In this document: positions 40,627 through 48,874 of the stretch, in pieces | Layout: every line of letters begins with the position of its first letter | Numbering within the stretch: the first letter of the stretch is position 1 | DNA from: Streptomyces sp. NRRL B-3428 | GTDB lineage: Bacteria > Actinomycetota > Actinomycetes > Streptomycetales > Streptomycetaceae | Assembly (NCBI GenBank): GCA_000721375.1 | Contig: JOGW01000007.1 | Location: 310,001-374,000, forward strand | Direction of reading: 5' to 3' | Length of the DNA: 64,000 nt | Position numbers and translations under genes: made by a program | Notes under the pieces: generated by a model | What the model saw: only the letters and a program-made list of their open reading frames with translations | The model's database searches: none | What the model was told of the DNA's origin: nothing

Positions 40627-40658
40627 GCCGTCAAGCAAACGACAGCCGAACGCCGCGG

Positions 40659-40687
40659 AAAGGCGCCCTGACCTGCAGGGCGCCTTT
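40659..40687 (+). terminator. Intrinsic terminator of the sugar transport operon
   Basis: AAAGGCGCCCTG (40659-40670) and its complement (40676-40687) form a 12-bp stem with a 5-nt loop, ending in TTTCTTCG. It separates the transport operon from the surface-polymer region. Confidence 0.92.
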
Positions 40688-40761
40688 CTTCGTCCGGAAG
40701 AGTTCCCCCGTATGCCACATCTGGCGTAACTGCGCTACGTCCAGGGCCGTTTCACGGCAGT

Positions 40762-43047
40762 ATGCCCGTGCCGACCCATGGATGTGCCTTGCCCCGGTTC
40801 AGTGTCATCGTCCCCGTGTACAAGGTGCAGGCATACCTGCACGAATGCCTCTCTTCGGTGCTCGAACAGTCCTATGGTGACTTCGAGTTGATCGTCGTGG
40901 ACGACTGCTCGCCCGATGGATCGCCCGCGATCGTCGACGAGTTCGCCGCCCGGGACCCCCGCGTGAAGGCGGTCCACCTCACCGAGAACGTGGGTCTCGG
41001 CCGCGCCCGCAACGCCGGTATGGCGCAGGCGGGCGGCGAGTACCTGATCTTCCTGGACAGCGACGACACCCTCACCCCGGACTCCCTGCGCGCGGTCTCG
41101 GAGCGCCTGAAGGAGACCGACAGCCCGGACATCCTGCTCTACGACTACGCGCGCACCTACTGGACCGGCGAGATCCGCCGCAACGCCTTCGCGCATCTCC
41201 TCAACGAGGAAGGTCCCGCGAGCTTCCCCCTGGCCGACCGGCCAGGGCTGTTGAAGGTCATCATGGTCGCCTGGAACAAGGCGTACCGCCGTGAGTTCAT
41301 CGAGGACCAGGACCTCACCTTCCCGCCCGGGTACTACGAGGACACCCCCTGGACGTATCCGGCGCTGATGGCCGCCGACTCCCTCGCGGTCCTCGACCGG
41401 GTCTGCGTGCACTACCGCCAGCGCCGCCGCGGCTCGATCCTCGGCACGACCAGCCGCAAGCACTTCGACATCTTCGAGCAGTACGAGCGGGTCTTCGCCT
41501 TCATCGACTCCCGCCCGGAGCTGGCCAGTTGGCGCCCGGTGCTGTTTCGCCGGATGGCCGACCACTACTCGACCATCTTCACCAAGCGCGGCCGCCTCCC
41601 GCGCGGCACCCGCGCCGAGTTCCTGCGCAAGGCACGCACCCACTACCGCCGCTTCCGCACCAAGGGCCACTCCGTGCCGCTGCGCACCCGGCTGCGGCAC
41701 GCGCTGGTCAAGCTGGGCACCCACCGCACGTATCGCACGCTGTGGCTCGCGCTGCGGCTCCGCTCCCGCCTCACGTCGTACGCGAAGAGCGCCCGCCATC
41801 TCGTCCGCGGCGCCCTGCTGCAGCTGCACTACCGCATCCAGCTGAAGCTTCCGGTCAACCCCAACTACGCCGTCTTCTCGGCCTATTGGGGCCGCGGTCA
41901 CTCCTGCAACCCGGGCGCGATCGAGGCGAAGGTCCGCGAGCTGGCCCCCGGGATCCGCACCGCCTGGATCGCGCAGCCCGAGCACCGCCACAACGTGCCG
42001 ACGGGCACGCGGCGACTCTCGCCGGGCACGGCCGCGTACTGGACGGCGCTCGCGCGTGCCAAGTACCTGGTGAACAACGTCAACTTCGACCGCCGCCTGG
42101 TCAAGCGCAAGGGCCAGATCCTGCTGCAGACCCAGCACGGCACCCCGCTCAAGCACATGGGCCTCGACCTCCAGGACCGGCCCGCCGCCGCCCGCGACAC
42201 CGACTTCGGGCAGCTGATGGCCAGCGCCGACAAGTGGGACTACGTCCTGTCCGCCAACCGCCACTCGACCCTCGTCTGGGAGCGGGTCTTCCCCGCCTCG
42301 TACCGGATCCTGGAATACGGCTATCCGCGCAACGACCGCTTTCTGCAGACCACTTCGCACGAGGTGGCGCGGCTGCGCGAGACGCTCGGCATCCCCGAGG
42401 GCTCCACGGCGATCCTGTACGCGCCGACGTACCGCGACTACCGCCGCACCCAGCGCACCCCGGTCGACCTGGAGCGGCTGCTGCGCGAACTCGGCCCCCG
42501 CTTCACGGTCCTGACCCGCGCCCACCACGCGTACGAGGCACCGCTCGCCGAAGCCGAGAACGCCCGCCTGATCGATGTCTCCACTCACCCGAGCGTGGAG
42601 ACCCTGTGCCTGGCGAGCGACGCCCTGATCACGGACTACTCGTCCCTGATGTTCGACTACGCCGGCCTCGACCGCCCGATCGTCGTGTACGCCGACGACT
42701 GGGAGGCCTACGAGGCCGCCCGCGGCACGTACTTCGATCTGCGCGCGTTCCCGCCGGGCACGGTCGCCCGCAGCGAGGACGAGCTGATCGACATCTTCGC
42801 GACGGGACACTGGCGCGGCTCGCGCTCGGCACAGCTGCGCGCCGCGTTCCGTGAGCGCTTCTGCCCGTACGACGACGGGCGGGCCGCCGAACGCGTCGTA
42901 CGCCATCTGTTTCTCGGCCAGACACCTGGCCTTCCCCCGGTGGTTCCCCTGTCGGACCGGCGGCCCGTGCCGGCTGCGGCAGCACGCATCGGAGTGCCGC
43001 AACCGGCCGAGCCGACGCTCGTTGCACCCGTGCCCGAACGGCCGTGA
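40762..43047 (+). CDS. GT2 glycosyltransferase fused to CDP-glycerol glycerophosphotransferase (TagF-like)
   Basis: A 761-residue bifunctional cytoplasmic or membrane-associated enzyme. The N-terminal GT2 domain (about 12-250) has SVIVPVYK, VVDDCSPDGS and the DSDD metal motif (99-102). A basic linker (about 275-355, many Arg/His) could touch the membrane. The TagF-like domain (about 365-715) begins NPNYAVFSAYWGRG and has LQTQHGTPLK (HGT at 459-461), YGYPRND, LYAPTYRDYR and ITDYSSLMFDYAGLDRP. TagF enzymes polymerise glycerol phosphate from CDP-glycerol; combined with GT2 this suggests building a phosphodiester-linked glycopolymer. It is the first gene after the transport operon terminator and overlaps or abuts the next gene. 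Start ATG 40762. Confidence 0.88.
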   Translation: MPVPTHGCALPRFSVIVPVYKVQAYLHECLSSVLEQSYGDFELIVVDDCSPDGSPAIVDEFAARDPRVKAVHLTENVGLGRARNAGMAQAGGEYLIFLDSDDTLTPDSLRAVSERLKETDSPDILLYDYARTYWTGEIRRNAFAHLLNEEGPASFPLADRPGLLKVIMVAWNKAYRREFIEDQDLTFPPGYYEDTPWTYPALMAADSLAVLDRVCVHYRQRRRGSILGTTSRKHFDIFEQYERVFAFIDSRPELASWRPVLFRRMADHYSTIFTKRGRLPRGTRAEFLRKARTHYRRFRTKGHSVPLRTRLRHALVKLGTHRTYRTLWLALRLRSRLTSYAKSARHLVRGALLQLHYRIQLKLPVNPNYAVFSAYWGRGHSCNPGAIEAKVRELAPGIRTAWIAQPEHRHNVPTGTRRLSPGTAAYWTALARAKYLVNNVNFDRRLVKRKGQILLQTQHGTPLKHMGLDLQDRPAAARDTDFGQLMASADKWDYVLSANRHSTLVWERVFPASYRILEYGYPRNDRFLQTTSHEVARLRETLGIPEGSTAILYAPTYRDYRRTQRTPVDLERLLRELGPRFTVLTRAHHAYEAPLAEAENARLIDVSTHPSVETLCLASDALITDYSSLMFDYAGLDRPIVVYADDWEAYEAARGTYFDLRAFPPGTVARSEDELIDIFATGHWRGSRSAQLRAAFRERFCPYDDGRAAERVVRHLFLGQTPGLPPVVPLSDRRPVPAAAARIGVPQPAEPTLVAPVPERP

Positions 43048-43064
43048 AAAACCCCGGAGTTACG

Positions 43065-43928
43065 ATGCAGCAAGCCCTGTCCGACAGCGCCGCCCTGCCC
43101 CGCCCCACCAGCCTGTCCGAGGTCAAGGGCTGGTTCCACAGCCCCGACCAGGTGCTCTTCGACTGGTTCCTGAGCCGTCAGCGCCAGCGCGGCCAAACAG
43201 GTGACCTCCTCGAGATCGGTGCCTATCTCGGCAAGAGCGCCATCTTCATGGGCCGCCATCTGCGCCCCGGTGAGCTCTTCACGGTCTGCGACCTCTTCGA
43301 CTCCCCGGCCGGGGACGAGGCCAACTCGGCGGAGATGAACCGCTCGTACGCCACGCTCACCCGCCGTGCCTTCGAGGCCAACTACCTCGCCTTCCACGAA
43401 GAGCTGCCCGCCGTCGTACAGGGCCCGTCCTCGGTCATCACCGAGCACGTCGAGCCCGGCACGTGCCGTTTCATCCACGTGGACGGCTCGCACCTCTACG
43501 AGCATGTGCACGCGGACATCGCCGCCGCCAAGGAGCTGATCGCCCCGGACGGCATCCTCGTCCTCGACGACTTCCGCGCCGAGCACTGCCCGGGCGTCGC
43601 CGCCGCCACCTGGGGCGCGGTCGCCACGACGGGCCTGCGCCCGCTGTGCATCACGGCCACGAAGTTCTACGGGACCTGGGGCGCGTACGACGAGGTGCAC
43701 GCGGACCTCGCCGAGCTGCTCGCCGGACGCAAGGACATGTGGCACGGCGCGGAGATCGTGGCCGGCGATCCCATGATCCGGATCGACGGGCGCAAGGCGA
43801 AGCTCCCGGAGCAGCCGGTTTCTCGGCACAAGGCGACCGCGTCCGCCGCGTCCGCATCCGCCGCCTCGTCCTCCGAGGTGCCGCAGCCGCGCACCCGAGG
43901 CCTGAAGGCGCTCTTCGCACGGCGCTGA
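43065..43928 (+). CDS. Class I SAM-dependent methyltransferase
   Basis: A 287-residue methyltransferase of the Methyltransf_24 type. Motif I is DLLEIGAYLGKSAIFMG (about residues 47-63), and a later strand-helix carries FIHVDGSHLYEHVHADI, then LIAPDGILVLDDFR. The C-terminal 45 residues are Ala/Ser-rich (ASAASASAASSSE) and basic, possibly a tether. I prefer ATG 43065, with GGAG five bases before it, over GTG 43044 that overlaps the preceding stop. Co-transcription with the upstream TagF-like gene suggests O-methylation of the same glycopolymer. The acceptor is unknown. Confidence 0.85.
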   Translation: MQQALSDSAALPRPTSLSEVKGWFHSPDQVLFDWFLSRQRQRGQTGDLLEIGAYLGKSAIFMGRHLRPGELFTVCDLFDSPAGDEANSAEMNRSYATLTRRAFEANYLAFHEELPAVVQGPSSVITEHVEPGTCRFIHVDGSHLYEHVHADIAAAKELIAPDGILVLDDFRAEHCPGVAAATWGAVATTGLRPLCITATKFYGTWGAYDEVHADLAELLAGRKDMWHGAEIVAGDPMIRIDGRKAKLPEQPVSRHKATASAASASAASSSEVPQPRTRGLKALFARR

Positions 43929-43942
43929 ACCGCACTGTCTGC

Positions 43943-43986
43943 CCGCCACCCGGGGGAGAGTGACGTTTCGCTCCCCCGGGTGGCGG
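43943..43986 (+). terminator. Terminator after the methyltransferase gene
   Basis: A 16-bp perfect inverted repeat (CCGCCACCCGGGGGAG, 43943-43958, complement 43971-43986) with a 12-nt loop lies between the methyltransferase stop (43928) and the L,D-transpeptidase start (44010). It leaves very little room for a separate promoter of the next gene. Confidence 0.85.
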
Positions 43987-44009
43987 CCCGGTGGCGTTTC
44001 CCTGAGCCA

Positions 44010-44996
44010 ATGATCAGCAAGAGAACGCGACAGGGCCTGACCCTGCTCCTCGCCGTGGCGGCGGCGCTCTCCACGACGCAGGCCGCTGCCGATCCCGTAC
44101 CGCCGAAGCCGCAGCCCTCGGCCACGGCCGTCCCGCAGCCCCCGGCCTCGGCCTCGTCCCTGCCACACCCCCCGCTGGCCCTGCAGGCCGCACCCCCGGT
44201 GCTGCTGCCGGATCCGGCGCAGGCCTGGCCGCTGCCCGGCGCACCGGCCCTCGTCCCCGGTATCGCCCAGGCACCGCCCCAGCCGGACACCCCCGACCAG
44301 GGCATCGCGCCCAAGGTGTACCGGCCGAGCGCGGCCGAGGAAGCCCATGAACCGCTGGCGCCGCCGTCCTTGGCGTACGCCCCGGTCGAGTACGTTCCGC
44401 AGGCGGACGCGCTGTCGGCGCCGGCGTGTTCGGCGAGCACCGGCCCGTATCAGAAGCAGGTCGAGCGCTGGCTGAAGCTGAAGGCGGACGGGAAGCAGTC
44501 GGCGGCCGACTGCCGGGCCATCAAGGCCTTCCAGATCAAGCAGGGCATCCGGCCCGCGATCGGTTTCGCGGGCCCCGTCACGTATGCCCGGATCCGTGAG
44601 CTGCAGGCCCGCAAGGACCCCGACAGCCGCTGCCCCAAGCGGGCGGGCCAGGTGGCGTGCGTGGATCTCTCGCGCCAGCTGATGTGGGTGTCCAAGGGCG
44701 GCAAGCGCGTCTTCGGTCCGGTGCCGGTGCGCACCGGCCGGTACGGGTACGGAACCCGTACCGGCTGGCACAAGGTCTACTGGCGGCACAAGAACCACTA
44801 CTCGACCCTGTACGAGGCGCCCATGCCCTACAGCCAGTTCTTCGACGGCGGGCAGGCCTTCCACGGGATCTACGGAAGCGTCTACCGGCCGCCGGGCTCG
44901 CACGGCTGCGTCAACATGACGTTCGGGGATGCCCGGCGGCTGTGGGCGGTCCTGAAGCCGGGCGACCAGGTGTACGTGTGGGGCAACAAGCCCTAG
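44010..44996 (+). CDS. Secreted L,D-transpeptidase (YkuD domain)
   Basis: A 328-residue exported enzyme that forms 3-3 cross-links in peptidoglycan or attaches proteins to it. A signal peptide (residues 1-28, LTLLLAVAAALSTTQAAA) precedes a long Pro/Ala-rich spacer of about 110 residues and a peptidoglycan-binding-like helical region (about 145-195, YQKQVERWLKLKADGKQSA, IKAFQIKQGIRPAIGFAGPV). The YkuD domain is at about 215-328. The catalytic motif is H285 in FHGIYGS and SHGC with Cys300 (GSHGCVNM). The start ATG 44010 lacks an evident ribosome site. It ends 12 nt from the stop of a convergent glycosyltransferase gene with no hairpin between them. Confidence 0.88.
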   Translation: MISKRTRQGLTLLLAVAAALSTTQAAADPVPPKPQPSATAVPQPPASASSLPHPPLALQAAPPVLLPDPAQAWPLPGAPALVPGIAQAPPQPDTPDQGIAPKVYRPSAAEEAHEPLAPPSLAYAPVEYVPQADALSAPACSASTGPYQKQVERWLKLKADGKQSAADCRAIKAFQIKQGIRPAIGFAGPVTYARIRELQARKDPDSRCPKRAGQVACVDLSRQLMWVSKGGKRVFGPVPVRTGRYGYGTRTGWHKVYWRHKNHYSTLYEAPMPYSQFFDGGQAFHGIYGSVYRPPGSHGCVNMTFGDARRLWAVLKPGDQVYVWGNKP

Positions 44997-45008
44997 CCGC
45001 CCGCGGCC

Positions 45009-46151
45009 TCACCGCTCCAGGAGTGCGAACAGCTCCTCCCACAGGTCGAGCACCTGCTCCTCGGAGAACCGCTGCACGTTCACCCGCGCCCGGTCCCCCA
45101 TGTCGTCCCGCAGCCTCGGGTTTCCGGTGAGGCGGAGCAGCCGGTCCGCGAGAGCGTCGATGTCGCCGGCGGGGGCGAGCAGTCCGTCCTCGCCGTCGCG
45201 CACGATCTCCCGTACGCCCGGAGCGCAGTCGAAGGCGGCGCAGGGCACCGCGCTCGCCATGGCCTCCATCAGCGCGAGCGGAAAGCCCTCGCCGCGCGAG
45301 GACTGCACGAACACCGAGGATTCGGCGAGCACACCGGGTACGTCGGAGGTGCGCCCCATCCAGCGCACCGAGCCGTCGAGCCCCAACTCCGTGCACTGCG
45401 CGCGCAGTTGGGGCTCGTCCGCGCCCGCGCCATGGATCCGCAGCTCCCAGTCGGGCCGGAAGGGCGCGACCTTGGCCCAGGTGTCGAGCAGCATGTCGAC
45501 ACCCTTCTGGTCCGCGAGCCGTCCGATGCTGGCGACCACCTTCTCGGTGCGCGGGGAAGGGACGGCCGGCAGATGCGCGAGGGCGTTGGGCATATGGCCG
45601 ACGTTGTCGAGCCCCTCGTGGATCCAGATGTCCGCGTCCTCCTGGGTCAGCGCGAGCCAGCGGTCCACGTGCGGGTAGTGCCGCTTGATCCAGTGGTAGC
45701 GGTGGCAGGCACGGGAGTACGCGAAGGACTCATGGCTCATGCCGACGATCCGCAGGTGCGCGGTGTCGACCTCGCGGAGCCATTCCATGGGCCAGACCTG
45801 GGTGGCGATGACCACCGAACCCGGTTGTGCGCCCTTGAGGATGCCGGCGAGTTCGGCCACGGCACGCTGCTTGTCGGCCAGGCGGGCGGCCTCCCTGCGG
45901 CGGGCGGCGGGGTTCAGGCGCTGCAGACCGGTGATCCTGCGGGCCGTGCGCGGATGGCTCGGGTACAGGGCGGTGACCGGGTAGCCCGGGTTCTCGGGCA
46001 GCGGCATCTTGAGCTCCGCCTCGTGCACACCGATGACGTGCACACGATGGCCGCGGTCCGTGAAGAGGCGGGCCATCTGATGGGTCCAGCCGGCCACACC
46101 GCCGAGTTCGTCCACGGTGTTGCCCAGCAGGAACAGCTCGCGGTGGGTCAT
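45009..46151 (-). CDS. Glycosyltransferase family 4
   Basis: A 380-residue GT-B glycosyltransferase of the GT4 group, retaining and nucleotide-sugar-dependent. The N-terminal lobe has ELGGVAGWTHQMARLFTDRGHRVHVIGV. The C-terminal lobe has VVASIGRLADQKGVDMLLDTW and the donor-binding E-x7-E element in SSRGEGFPLALMEAMASAVPCAAFD. Its ATG (46149-46151) overlaps the stop of the preceding gene (ATGA), making it the last of three translationally coupled genes in the 52353-45009 operon. It probably adds a sugar to the teichoic-acid-like polymer made by the two TagF-like neighbours. Confidence 0.88.
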   Translation of the reverse strand: MTHRELFLLGNTVDELGGVAGWTHQMARLFTDRGHRVHVIGVHEAELKMPLPENPGYPVTALYPSHPRTARRITGLQRLNPAARRREAARLADKQRAVAELAGILKGAQPGSVVIATQVWPMEWLREVDTAHLRIVGMSHESFAYSRACHRYHWIKRHYPHVDRWLALTQEDADIWIHEGLDNVGHMPNALAHLPAVPSPRTEKVVASIGRLADQKGVDMLLDTWAKVAPFRPDWELRIHGAGADEPQLRAQCTELGLDGSVRWMGRTSDVPGVLAESSVFVQSSRGEGFPLALMEAMASAVPCAAFDCAPGVREIVRDGEDGLLAPAGDIDALADRLLRLTGNPRLRDDMGDRARVNVQRFSEEQVLDLWEELFALLER

Positions 46152-48874
46152 CGCGTACGGTCCTTCCGGCCGGAGCGGTCACTGAACAGCTGCTCGACGA
46201 CCGCCCGGGCCGATCCGCCGTCGTCGTAGGCGCCGAACCTCGCGGCGAACTCCCGCCGCGTCTCCTGCCATTCGCCGTCGCTCTCCTTGAGCCCGGCGAG
46301 CGTGCGCAGCAGTTCCTCCTGCGTCTCGACCACGGGGCCGCCCGAGCGGGACCGCAGATCGAAGTAGCTGCCGCGTTCGGCGGCGTAGGTGTCGAGGTCG
46401 GGGGCGAAGTGGATGATCGGGCGGTCCAGGAGGGCGAAGTCGAACATGATCGAGGAGTAGTCGGTGATCAGAACGTCGGCCAGACACTGGATCTCGCTGA
46501 CGTCGTGGTACGCCGACACATCGAGCACGGTGCCCGACGGGGTGGTGGGCAAGGTGGCCGTCTCCATGTAGTGGGCGCGGACGAGCAGCACGTGGGTGTC
46601 ACCGAAGCGCTCGGCGAACTTCCGTACGTCCAGCGCCAGTTGCGCCCTCTTGTTGCGGGGTGTGCCACGGAAGGTCGGCGCGTACAGGACGACCGTCTTG
46701 TGGTCGGGGATGCCGAGCTCTTCGGCGAGCGCCGGGCGCGGGAAGCGGCCCTCGCGCTCGTCGCGGCGGCGGGCCTCGACGAGCCGGTCGTTGCGCGGAT
46801 AGCCGACGCGCAGCAGCCGGTCCTCGGGGATCCGGTAGGCGTGCGCGAGGGTGTGCACGTCGTGCTCGGAGCGCACCAGGAAGTGGTCGAACCGGCCCAC
46901 CGCGCGGGCCAGTCGCTCCCGCTCCGGTGCGTTCTGCGTCCTGTGGCGGATCTCGTCGAAGCCCATGCGCTTGTACGCGGAGCCGTGCCAGGTCTGCAGA
47001 TAGGTGGTGTGGGACGGCTTGGTCAGGGCGTGCGGGAAGCCCTGGTTGTCCACCCACCACTCGGCGCGGGCCAGCGCCCACAGATACGGCCAGGACCAGC
47101 GCCGCACGAGCCGCGCGTCGGACGGAAAGCCCTCGGGCGACGAGGCGTACGACCAGGTGGCGCTCAATCCGGGGCGTTGGGTGCGCAGTTCCTCGTACAG
47201 GGCGCGTGGGCTGTCCCCGTAGCACTTGCCCATGTGGCTCTCGAAGACGACGCTCGCGCGCCGCACCGGCAGCTTCGACAGCAGACCGTGGTAGACGCGC
47301 AGCTTGAAGCGCTGCGAGTGCAGCGCGTCGCGGCGCTTGCGCAGCTTCTTCGCCATCCTCTTGAGCACGCGTGCGGGACGGAAGTTGGCGAGGTAGCGCA
47401 CGGCCGCGTCGGCCTTGCGGGCGGCCTTGCGGCGGGGCAGCAGACAGACCGCGAGGTGGTGCTTGGCGGTGACGTAGGGCTGCCAGGTGTCGGCGGTGAG
47501 CCGGGACAGGCGCGGTCTGCCCGGCAGTGCGGCCGAGCCGCCGCGTACGGTCTCCGGATCGGCCAGCAGATCGCACGGGGGCGCCGGTTCGCCGTCGATG
47601 ACGAGGTGGAGCCTGGGGTCCCAGACCCGGTCGCCGATGCCGCGCGGACGCAGCCGGGCGGTGAGCGGGAGCCGGGCGCGCCAGACGACGGCGTGCTCTT
47701 CGAGGCTGATCTCGTCCACCGGCAGGGCGAGGGTGGTCTCGCCCGCGTCGCGCACCTTGAGGACGAGGCTCGCGGTGATGTTCTCGTACGCCGAGGGTCC
47801 GAAGGGCAGGGCGGTCTCGCCTTCGACCACCAGCACGCCCTGTTCGCTGCGGCAGCCGGTGATCCGGCCGAGCAGCCGCTGCTCGGCCGCGGTGCGGTAC
47901 TGGTGCCCGAGTCCGGTGAGTTCGTACGCCTCGGTGGTGTGCCCGGGCCCCCAGTAGACCCGGCCCTCGTGCTGCACGAGCGGGGAGACCGCGGTGCCTG
48001 GTCGCGCCAGGGCGTACGCGGCCAGGCGTGCCCCCTGTGCGTCGCCGTCCGCGAGCAGCCGGACCGCCACCCTTTCCATGGGCGGGAGTTCGGCGAGCTC
48101 CGCGTCGTCCACGAGTCCGTCGAGGGCCTGGGCGCATGCGGTCACCGCCGCCGCGCAGGCCGACGGTCCGAGGCCGAGCAGGCCCTGGAGCCCCGGCAGT
48201 ACGTGGTCGCCGAGGAAGGCCAGGCGCGCCGCACGCCGTAGCGAGGGTGCGTCGAGGAGCTCTGCCGTGCGGCGCTGCGCGGCGGCCGAGGCCGGCAGAT
48301 CCCGCAGCGGGTCGGGGGCGGCGCGACGGGTGGTGATCAGATTCGGTACGAGGGCGATCCGCTCGGCGGCCAGGGCGAGTTCGGCCCCTTCGGCGAACGG
48401 GTCGAGCTTCGCCCGCCGCACGCAGTAGCCCGCTCGCAGCGTGTCCCGGGTGACCAGCTCGGGGGCCTGTGCCACGTCGGTGAGGGTCCGGGAGCGGGCG
48501 AACAGCTCCGGCTGCCAGTCGGGCACCTGCTCCTTTCCGCCCTTGCCGGTCAGCCGCCGCCAGCGGCCCGCGACGAGATCGGCGCCCGTGCGTTCGGCGG
48601 CGGCGCAGAGGTTGCGTGCGGCGTTCCGGTCGAGGAGCTCACCGGGGGCGAGCGGGATCACATAGGTGCCGCGCGGCGCGCCGATCCGTACCCGGTGCGG
48701 GTGTTCGGCGGCGAGTGCGGCCGCCGCCTCGGACGGCGCACCCACCAGCGCGGCCTCGGTGCCGGCGAGGGTCTGGGCGAGCACCGAGCTCACGGAGGCG
48801 GCCAGTTCCCGGGGTGAGGTCTGCTCGTCGCAGGTGAGGGCGACGCTGACCCAGCACAGATCCGCGGTGCTCAT
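46148..48874 (-). CDS. CDP-glycerol glycerophosphotransferase (TagF-like) with degenerate GT2-like head
   Basis: A 908-residue protein. The first 230 residues follow the layout of a GT2 domain (CWVSVALTCDEQTSPRELAASVSSVLAQTL; RGTYVIPLAPGELLDRNAARNL) but lack the aspartates: DDGS is not present, and the DxD position reads IPLAPGE. That half is probably catalytically dead. A middle region of about 250 residues looks like beta-structure (WRARLPLTARLRPRGIG). A basic linker (about 480-530, KKLRKRRD) leads to the TagF-like domain with LQTWHGSAYKRMGFDE, VGYPRND, LYAPTFRGTPRN and ITDYSSIMFDFALLDRP. The usual HGT reads HGS here. It overlaps both neighbours by 4 nt. Confidence 0.82.
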   Translation of the reverse strand: MSTADLCWVSVALTCDEQTSPRELAASVSSVLAQTLAGTEAALVGAPSEAAAALAAEHPHRVRIGAPRGTYVIPLAPGELLDRNAARNLCAAAERTGADLVAGRWRRLTGKGGKEQVPDWQPELFARSRTLTDVAQAPELVTRDTLRAGYCVRRAKLDPFAEGAELALAAERIALVPNLITTRRAAPDPLRDLPASAAAQRRTAELLDAPSLRRAARLAFLGDHVLPGLQGLLGLGPSACAAAVTACAQALDGLVDDAELAELPPMERVAVRLLADGDAQGARLAAYALARPGTAVSPLVQHEGRVYWGPGHTTEAYELTGLGHQYRTAAEQRLLGRITGCRSEQGVLVVEGETALPFGPSAYENITASLVLKVRDAGETTLALPVDEISLEEHAVVWRARLPLTARLRPRGIGDRVWDPRLHLVIDGEPAPPCDLLADPETVRGGSAALPGRPRLSRLTADTWQPYVTAKHHLAVCLLPRRKAARKADAAVRYLANFRPARVLKRMAKKLRKRRDALHSQRFKLRVYHGLLSKLPVRRASVVFESHMGKCYGDSPRALYEELRTQRPGLSATWSYASSPEGFPSDARLVRRWSWPYLWALARAEWWVDNQGFPHALTKPSHTTYLQTWHGSAYKRMGFDEIRHRTQNAPERERLARAVGRFDHFLVRSEHDVHTLAHAYRIPEDRLLRVGYPRNDRLVEARRRDEREGRFPRPALAEELGIPDHKTVVLYAPTFRGTPRNKRAQLALDVRKFAERFGDTHVLLVRAHYMETATLPTTPSGTVLDVSAYHDVSEIQCLADVLITDYSSIMFDFALLDRPIIHFAPDLDTYAAERGSYFDLRSRSGGPVVETQEELLRTLAGLKESDGEWQETRREFAARFGAYDDGGSARAVVEQLFSDRSGRKDRTR

